NCBI GenBank assembly: GCA_028274465.1
Contig: CM051456.1
Span: 18,379,745-18,443,744 of the forward strand
Reading direction: 5' to 3'
Length of the DNA: 64,000 bases
From: Plantago ovata
Taxonomy: Eukaryota > Streptophyta > Magnoliopsida > Lamiales > Plantaginaceae
Positions within the stretch are counted from its first letter, which is position 1. The number at the start of each line of letters is the position of its first letter. A model generated the notes under the pieces. It was not told the origin of the DNA, made no database searches, and saw nothing but the letters and a program-made list of their open reading frames with translations. This document shows, piece after piece, positions 51,690-64,000 of the stretch. The translations under genes and the position numbers were made by a program.

Positions 51690-51857
51690 TTTACGATAAT
51701 TCAAGGCTAGTGATAATGTCAGAGTAGAAATTACTAATGTCAAAGCAATTTACCTTTTATAGTCAATATAATCATTCTTAAAATGCACACATTATATTGT
51801 TATGGCATTAGTAATTTCAGATTTAGCATTATCACTAGCCATAGTTCAACCATAAGA
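51690..51857. repeat. Imperfect inverted repeat, MITE-like hairpin
   Basis: The left arm, about 51701-51744 (GGCTAGTGATAATG, GAAATTACTAATG), pairs with 51801-51850 read in reverse (CATTAGTAATTTC, CATTATCACTAGCC), over roughly 40 bp with a few mismatches and a loop of about 55 bp. Short outer matches extend it (AATTCAAGGCTAG against its inverse, CTAGCCATAGTTCAAC). It is non-coding: a small MITE, or conceivably a foldback RNA source. Confidence 0.55.
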
Positions 51858-53435
51858 ATTCAATTGAGCATGGTTCTAATGGATTGCTTTTGCGATGGAT
51901 AATACATCAAGTTTTTAAATGCACACGAGTATGTATAGAGTGTGGTGAAAAGTATATGTATTGATTTATGGGTCATTATATCATCTACATAACAATTACT
52001 TTTAACATCATCAACCTATAAAGATTGGGTATTAATTGATTAGTAATTTTCCGACCAGACATTACACCAAATTACAGAGGTAAGATTAAAATCAAAGTAT
52101 GAAAAATTGGTTCTTTTGGTGAAAAAATTAAGCCATTTATCATAACCTAGGATAAATAGCAAATCCAAAGTAAACACCGTCTATGTGAAAAATAAAAATA
52201 TACTGACAAACAAAATTTATTATTTATTGGTGAGAACAAAAGATAATTAATTAAAATCATGAGTCTTCTTCATAAATAAGAAGTACGTTTTATCAAAAAT
52301 ATGAGTAGACATTTTATTTAATATAGCATTTATGTTTTTTTATAATAGTAATATAATAATATAACACGGTCTATTTTAAAGTTAAGCATAGAAGTGTCTC
52401 CCACAATGTATATTTTTAACCCGGTTTATTGATTTTAATTTAAATTAGTGGCAACAATATGAAAACAATATGCGGAGTTCTTTTTATGTTGAGAACTACA
52501 ATCACTACTATTTGGGTGTGTACTATGCAATACCGTAAGATGTAATAATTTTATTTTATTTTGAAACGGCACAAAATGTAATAAAATAAAAACCACATAA
52601 ATATAAATCAAATGAAACCACACCTAATATGTTTCTTCCATATATTTTCATAACATTAATACTTTTTTTTCATAACATTAATACATAGTAATGTAAATGT
52701 TGAAGAAGTTATTGCTGCCCGATTGCCAGTCTGCCCTTCCTCAATCAGGTTTTCGTTTTTCAATAATTCCCAGCAATTTTTTTTGTAACCATCGTTTTGT
52801 CCTATTTTCTTGTCACTTTAATGTGTAAATATGTTCTTTTCCAATAAAGAACCACCACCACCACCCATTTGTGTTTCACAGTACCATGGCCGAGCGAGTT
52901 CAAGTTGCCACTAAGAGTCTAGAATATGACAAAACTGTACGTGCAACTTTAAGACCATGCGCACATAATGTAACCACAGTCCACTGGACCCATCATTGAA
53001 TCAATCACCTAGAAGCCCCCACCAATTATACCGCCAAACAGCAATGTTCCACCAATTATACCAATCCAACACCAAAGATACAAAACTGGAATACTAAACA
53101 ACGTAACACATAATTCAGAACGCAAACTGCGCACAAAATTGAGAATGAAATTCTCCTTCAAAAGGTTCCATTTCACTTGGATGTAATGAGTTATGCCTTC
53201 CAATTATCAGCAGGCAGTTCCTGGGTTAAAATAAACCAGCTAAAAAAAATCTAACCAAACCTAAGTTTGAAAGAGTATGAAAGAGTATTACAATGTCTAA
53301 TGAATCTAATAAATCACTGGGAGTCCAAGCAACACCCCAAGCACGTATACGTAGGTCGAAAGTATTGAGTGTGGACAAGGTGATATTGCTGCTGGTCCAA
53401 CAGATGCTCCCATGCTTCACCAGCTTTAGTTTTAT
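51858..53435. other. AT-rich intergenic DNA and Ca2+-ATPase 3' flank
   Basis: No gene was recognised. The final 400 or so bases before 53436 should hold the 3' UTR of the Ca2+-ATPase (minus strand). Confidence 0.5.
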
Positions 53436-58260
<4,825 letters not shown>

Positions 58261-58276
58261 TAAATAATCAGATCAA

Positions 58277-58475
58277 CTAATTCAAACAAAAAAAAAAAAA
58301 CAATATCAATTGCTTAACCACGAAGAAACGAAACAGGTACAAAACGTAGACCGCATAAGATACCAAAATTCAACAGCAATTAATCCAAAAAATATCACAC
58401 TGCTGTTTAGCTCAACGATCTACCAATTAACAACATTAAAACAAAAAAAAAAACAATCAGAATCATAAGACTCAC
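58277..58475 (-). other. Probable 5'-UTR intron of the Ca2+-ATPase gene
   Basis: On the minus strand a donor (AGGCG then GTGAGTC, at 58475) and an acceptor after a T-rich tract (GAATTAG, ending 58277) lie just upstream of the start codon. A UTR intron close to the ATG fits, but without transcript data it is an inference. Confidence 0.5.
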
Positions 58476-60732
58476 CGCCTGATTACAATCGGCGACAGAT
58501 CGATGATGGTGACTCCGTGTATGTACGGATTGGGCGATAAATAGACGATTTCCCCAGAGTTAGAGTGAGAAGAAAGGGAAATAAACTTATCACTAGAAAC
58601 TGAAATAGGTTACTGTATTAGGTAAAGAGTGAGAGAATCGAAAAAAGAACAGATCTGCTCGACAAAGTACACAACAGCGATGCGTGCCAGCAATACTCAG
58701 CTTCTTCGCCGTACCTTCTTTCTCTCTCAAAACATTGATTTAAGAGTCGCTTATATACAATTGGGGAGCCCTCCCGAACCAAAACACGACACTATCTCCA
58801 ATCCTCTAACAATTCTAGAACTTCCCTCTCCACTTTGTAATGACATTATTACCCCCACACATTATAATTGCTCACAGAAATTATCTGATTAGTTTGACTT
58901 TTTCTTGTAGGCCAATGATTATTTAGTAAATAAATAAATGTGTGATTTTTATTCAACAAATTTATGATTATGACTTTTAGGGTCACAATCCAATTTTTCT
59001 CATAGACATTTATGGTTCAACGGTTGCTTACTAGGTTCATCTATGATTTTAGTAGTAAATAATTAAAATCATGATTAAATTTGTGATTCATTTGCATATT
59101 TAATGAAAATTTTAAATTTTAAGATCACAAGCTAACGTCATTTATAAATGTTATCGTAAATGTTTGTACATGGTGATTATAGGGAATGAGTTACTTTTAA
59201 TCATGTGTTTCCATAATTTAATGTACATTCGTATTCGTATAAACTACAGTCTACAGTTGTATTAGATTGTAAGTGAATTGTTTTTGGCAAGGTTGACAAC
59301 TTTAATAAATGTCGATATGTCGATAGTATTTAACATCAATAAATAACACTAACTCATTTTACATAATTCAATATTATGAGGTTGTTCATGAAAGTTATAT
59401 AAATTATACTATTATCACATCAATGTCATTTATTACATAATTTGTAAGGTATATATAAATTAAAATATTATAATATGGAGTAGTACATAATTAATAGTAA
59501 GGAAAGAATAAAAAAATAAGAAGAAAGAACAAGTAAAGAACATAATGACAAAGGATAGGAGAATCTACTTTTTCTTTAAAATACACACAAGAGCATTTGA
59601 CTAAAAAGTGATAAAAGGAGTGATGGGTAATGGGGTAACATGAGACATGTACCGCATGACTGGTACTACTTAAACTTATTACTTTTTGTAAGCAAAATAA
59701 TGGATATAATTAGAGTTAGAGTATTGAATAAATAATAATAATAAAAATAATAATAATAATAATTTAAAAAATTCTAATTGGGATATTGTTCAAATAAAAA
59801 ATAATAATGATATAATGAGTGAGGTATTATTGTAGTAATAAATAAATAAATGTTGGTGGATTGTAAAATTGTAAATATATATGGATGATAAATATAATGA
59901 TTATAGTAATTATTTTTAATTTTTGTATAAGAAACTTTTAATGAAAGTATAAAATGAAATACAGAATGAAGGGAGTATACATATTTTTATTATTTATTTA
60001 TTTATTTTTAAATATATCAGGGGCAATATCGGCAATTGGTAGAATTGGGAGTAGTTGAATTTTATATATGGTGGAGGCGTAAATGCAAACCTTTCACTTT
60101 CACAGTGTTTTGGCCCCATAAGAAACCCTTTCATGTACAAATAATGTTCCACATACAAGAATCCAATGAAATACATCCACGTATAGAAAAGCTTTAAATT
60201 AGCTTTGTTTTAGACGTGTTTAAAGCTAATTGGTTGGTGTGCCGTCGTAGGGTTATAGGATTGGAGCAGACAATTAGTTGCCCGTGTAAAGATCAGTGAG
60301 GAGGTGAATTAAATAATAGTGCCTGGGAAATTTCGAGGTGCTTGCCTTTTAGCTTTAAGTCATTAAAATAATGCAGCAAATGGTGATGTACGAACTGATG
60401 GTTGCGTTTTTTTGATCGAATATTCTTTTCTTTAATCCCTTTTTGAGTACTTGAAGTTTTGAACATAGAAACTGCACTTATTCTCTCCACCTCCCTACCG
60501 ATTGTTTATTCCTTCATGCAACTAGCATGTAATTTCAAAGCAAACAAAATGAAGGTTGTTCTACTTCGAAGTTTCGCCAAGTATATAATTTTAGTGACAT
60601 CGAGTGAAATCGAGAATGAGAGCGGGAGTGAAATTGAGAGCGAAAATTCATTTAATCAAAAAAATATTTGAGAGTGGGAGCGTAATAAGAGTTTGTATAT
60701 AAACTTTTTCAAAAATTTATACTTACGTTATG
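58476..60732. other. Promoter region of the Ca2+-ATPase and AT-rich intergenic DNA
   Basis: Beyond the leader (to about 58700) the sequence is strongly AT-rich, with an (AAT)n-like tract at 59730-59765 and the MITE-like end GAAGGGAGTATA near 59970. No gene was recognised; small frames are unconserved. Confidence 0.45.
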
Positions 60733-61110
60733 TTAAATTAAAGGGTCCATATTGATATGAGGACAAGTGATAAAGCTACAAGTCGAACAGCCCCATTATG
60801 GACTCGAACAGATTACTTGTTATGACCCCTCGAAGATTACGGGGCTTTCCCCAGCAGTCCGAAGGTATCCATATGTGTCGAACAACGGAAGGGTCGTACA
60901 AAGGTATCGAATAAAAGGACCGCCTACTCTGGTCGAACGCCTTAAGAAAGTGTGGGACCTCTACCGTATCCTATATATATGTCCTCATTTATTGCTCGTA
61001 TTATTCAGTCTTTACTATTCCACTCGCTAATATCCTCTCATCACATTAACTTGCTCACCGGTCTAACTTCGATAGGCCGGAGCTAAGTCCCCTCCCCCTT
61101 ACTTTTCCCT
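60733..61110 (+). mobile_element. Possible LTR-type fossil
   Basis: A short GC-richer segment with a TATA-like box (TATATATATGTCC, about 60973) and a following pyrimidine-rich run looks like part of an LTR. No coding domain is present. Broken or partial; family unresolved. Confidence 0.25.
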
Positions 61111-61328
61111 CATTTTGCAAACTTCCATCCTCGTTCACACTCAAAATACTCCTTCCATCAGCTTTCATGGATCGAGAGATGATGATATAGACCTTTGAAC
61201 CGGTTTCACCTCCATCACATATCTTTTAAGTGCCCTATTAGAACCCCTAATATCATAATTGTACCCACTAGATAAACAATTACATTCTAGTATCCGAATT
61301 TGACTTTTCAATTTTCAATTATTGGATT

Positions 61329-61882
61329 TTGGCTGATCCAAACAGCCTTAGTGAAAAAAATATTGCCTTATAATTTTCATAATTTTTCTTTTTTTTTCTT
61401 TTTTCTTCCTTTTTCTTTTTATTCTCACCCTTATTCTTTTTTATTTTCATCCTTTTTCTTTTTTTCTTTTTCGTTTTTCATCTTATTCTTCAATTTTTCG
61501 GTACCGGAATTATGTCCGATACCGGAGCTCCGGTCGGAGCTTCACAGTGACAATGAAGCTCCGATTGAGCTTCACTCATGGAGCTTCACTGTTACAGTGA
61601 AGCTCAAATCGGAGCTTCACATCCCCGATTTGGGGCTGTGAAGCTCTGATCTGGAGCTTCACGCCCCAAATCGGAGCTGTGAAGTTCTAATAGCTCCGGT
61701 CGGAGCTTCGATCTTCTTTAATATTTTTTATTTTTTCATTTTTTAATATATATTTTATTTTTTGTGATATTTCATTTTTAATATTAAGTTTATAGGGTTC
61801 ATTTTGCAATAAAATTTTAGAAATTATGTAACTTTTAAAAAACAAAGAAAAAAGAAAGTTAAGGCCTTGTTTGGATCACCCA
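61329..61882. mobile_element. TIR element with an AGCTCC/GAGCTTCAC hairpin-array core (copy 2)
   Basis: The left end GGCTGATCCAAACAGCCTTA is mirrored by TAAGGCCTTGTTTGGATCAC at the right, an inverted repeat of about 20 bp. The core (61500-61712) begins GGTACCGGAATTATGTCC and is a dense set of palindromes on GAGCTCC and GAGCTTCAC. This layout, including the ACCGGA/ACCGAA opener, matches the element at 38.5-39.1 kb. A pyrimidine tract (CTTTTT)n fills 61378-61500. It is non-coding. Confidence 0.6.
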
Positions 61883-63750
61883 ATGACAATTTTATAATTA
61901 GAGCTAACTGAGCCCAAAAAACCAGTTTCAAGTACTAGAACGTAATTGTTGATCTATTGGGTACAATTTTGAGAAAGGGGTGTCTAGCAGGGTAGTATTC
62001 TGATATTAACTCTAAATTAAATCTATCAAAACATTCATTATATATTGTAGTTCTATTCGCCTTTGATAATCGAATCATGTTAACATTCCCTTAAAAACAT
62101 TAAAACATATATATGGCACTAAATTTTTACATTTTATTTATGAAATTCCATTAGAGAATTAAGAAAACCTAGAAGGAGAATTAGTGAAGTTTCCAAACTT
62201 CGAGCGATAATTTGAGAGCTTGGAGCGAGAAAAACTTCCTGGACATAATTAATTATGTGACTAATTTAAGGAGGAATTATTTAGAGGTGGAAATAGAAAG
62301 GTAAGTAATGAGTTTGTAACGTATTTTTTTGGATTTACCGTGTAACCCTTCTCTAAATGCAAAAATTGTGGGCTAGTAGACTTGGGGCATTTGATGGATT
62401 GCATGTGTCGAGAACATGGGTGGAACCAGGAATTAAAGTTAGGGGGCGAAGTTACATATACATCATTTTTTGAAAGTTCCCGGGGGAAGGGGGGGCAAAA
62501 GTTGAAAAACGTAAAAATTACCTTTATATTTTTTTAAAAAATCGTAAATTCTAGCTAAAAAAATTCTCTTGAGGGAAGTCCCCGGCCGACCCCTTGTCGA
62601 GAAACCCATCCAAAGATGGAAAATACACACATGAAGTCACCATGTAAGTCCTAAAAATCAACATGCATGCAGGGAAAAATGAAAGAAACTAACAATGGGT
62701 AAGTAATAGATAAAGACGATAAAAAGGAAAAGTTAGACTAAGTTCCACGGTCCGAATGACTTTTCCAATAAATAGCCCCGGCGAGATCGTTAATGGCGCT
62801 ATATTATGCGATTTTGATGTTAACAACCGTTCAAGGTAAACGTTATATGGTGAGTATAATCTACATTCTATCTCTATGTAATAATGTTGGATATACATAC
62901 AAATATATGACGACGCTTAGAACGTGTGAGTTGTGGTTATACACGATAGTGCAGAGACTTCATCGTATACGGACCGCTTACGTCGTGGTTAGTTCATGGA
63001 GTGGGTCAATTAGTGGGATTATCCTGGAGAATCTATATATCTTATTATTTAGATAAGCCGGTATCCTTGGTGTTTTACCTTGCCAGTAGATATATATTAA
63101 AACACTGAACATTATCTGCATAGTTGAAGAGAAATAGATTTTAAAAAGTATATATAATCCTTTTCGAGTTAGAACTCTAATTAATGCACCACAAATTTGT
63201 TAGGTTCATTAGTATATAAGTATATCGGGGCATAGCCCATTATTTGCGTTTTGTATTTTCCGATGTTAATTAATAAAGATAATTCCTATATGTTGTTTGT
63301 CTTTGTTTGAACATACGTCTTTGTCATTAGACGTTTCTTATGTTTGTTGTCCCGTTCATGCGAACATGACCACAACCCCCCTTTTTTCCCCAAATTTTTA
63401 TGGAGGATGCATGGTTCGTGTGATACTATTACAGTTGGGGCCATAACACCTTAAAATGTATTGTTAAGGTGATAAGGTTATCAAATCTATATATGAGCTA
63501 ATTATGCATCTCACAAGTGTTGTGGGATCACCCCCTCACGAGTTGGCCACAATTAGTTGCCTCTACACGTGGAATTACACATGCCATCATTAAACAAGTT
63601 GGAATTATCATCGGCCGTGCCACCCATCATCAATGGCTTCGATACTATATTGAAGTTCACTACAAAAATCTGCAATATAGCGACGGATAAAAAAGACGAA
63701 TATATTAGCCGGATAATAAAGACTTTGACCATAAATAACTTTTAAACTAT
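61883..63750. other. AT-rich intergenic DNA, no gene seen
   Basis: A GC-rich repeat relic lies near 62410-62620 (GGGGGCGAAGTTACATAT and a following A/T-rich block). Small open frames are unconserved. Nothing further was supported. Confidence 0.45.
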
Positions 63751-63756
63751 ACTTTC

Positions 63757-63849
63757 ACAATATAATTTTGTTAAATATTTCATCATTATAAATTAAGAGT
63801 AATTTGTGATCGAAGTCGAAACCTATTGATCAAAGAAAGTCAAAATTGA
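63757..63849. mobile_element. Arm of a degenerate Stowaway MITE
   Basis: The sequence matches the right arm of the 39.8-kb Stowaway in patches (CAATATAATTTTG, CATCATTATAAATTAAGAG, AAAGTCAAAATTGA). It then runs into a second element at a TA dinucleotide, so its end is displaced beyond this window. Confidence 0.55.
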
Positions 63850-63851
63850 TA

Positions 63852-64000
63852 CTCCCTCCGTTCTCTCAGAAGCTACCTGGTTTGACTTTTTTCGGTCAAC
63901 AGCTTTCAATTTTGACTCCCGGTTACTCTTAAACTATAATGATAAAGTAAGTAACGAAATTATATTATGAAAATTTAGGTTCTATATTTTCATAATATAA
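63852..64000. mobile_element. Stowaway MITE, cut by the window end
   Basis: It begins CTCCCTCCGTTCTCTCAG after a TA at 63850-63851 and follows the 39.8-kb element over about 145 bp, past its palindrome centre (CATAATATAA). It appears to have inserted into the older arm to its left. The right end lies outside the window. Confidence 0.8.

Noticed and set aside
53009-53203. Glycine-rich minus-strand frame after the Ca2+-ATPase stop
   Set aside because: Lies in the expected 3' flank; low complexity and no conservation seen.
60767-61030. 87-codon plus-strand frame
   Set aside because: No recognised motif; lies in a probable LTR-type fossil.

Overview
This window is nuclear DNA from a flowering plant, most likely a core eudicot. 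Signs are intron-rich genes with clear plant orthologues, AT-rich intergenic DNA, 5'-UTR introns, and plant transposons (CACTA, Stowaway, plant LINEs with an RNase H domain, LTR fossils). An asterid is possible, but nothing here settles the family. No bacterial-type operon, CRISPR array, rRNA or convincing tRNA was found.

Layout. 1-5.4 kb: AT-rich DNA with a complete non-autonomous CACTA transposon (1600-4424) bounded by a perfect 3-bp target duplication. 5.4-11.1 kb: an NFRKB-type chromatin protein gene (+). 12.1-15.2 kb: a tandem duplicate of that gene, including its 5'-UTR intron, which has lost about 2.4 kb of coding sequence and ends early. 15.5-22 kb: a 22-coding-exon kinesin-5 gene (-); the spliced CDS is exactly 1035 codons plus stop, and two of its introns appear to be GC-AG. 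22.5-24.3 kb: a decayed LINE split by about 1 kb of organelle-like DNA. 24.3-41.5 kb: gene-poor repeats, including an LTR-type fossil, TTCAG-rich elements, a LINE 3' half, an element made of AGCTCC hairpins, and a Stowaway MITE. 41.8-43 kb: a three-exon CCT-motif gene (+). 43-47.1 kb: no gene seen; one MITE candidate. 47.2-51.2 kb: RNase P/MRP subunit p30 (RPP30) (-), six exons, 656 aa. 53.4-58.5 kb: an ER-type P2A Ca2+-ATPase (-), eight coding exons, 1062 aa. 58.6-64 kb: AT-rich DNA with a second AGCTCC-type element and nested Stowaway copies running off the end.

The genes are ordinary housekeeping or regulatory genes: chromatin remodelling, spindle motor, CCT transcription regulator, tRNA processing and ER calcium pump. 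They do not form one pathway. NFRKB and kinesin-5 are, as recalled, also near neighbours in Arabidopsis (At3g45830/At3g45850), so this may be ancestral microsynteny. I found no clearly new biological system. The best leads are the truncated NFRKB paralogue, the two GC-AG introns, the CACTA element with gene-like cargo, the organelle-DNA insertion inside a LINE, and two uncommon TIR-element families with hairpin-rich or TTCAG-repeat cores.
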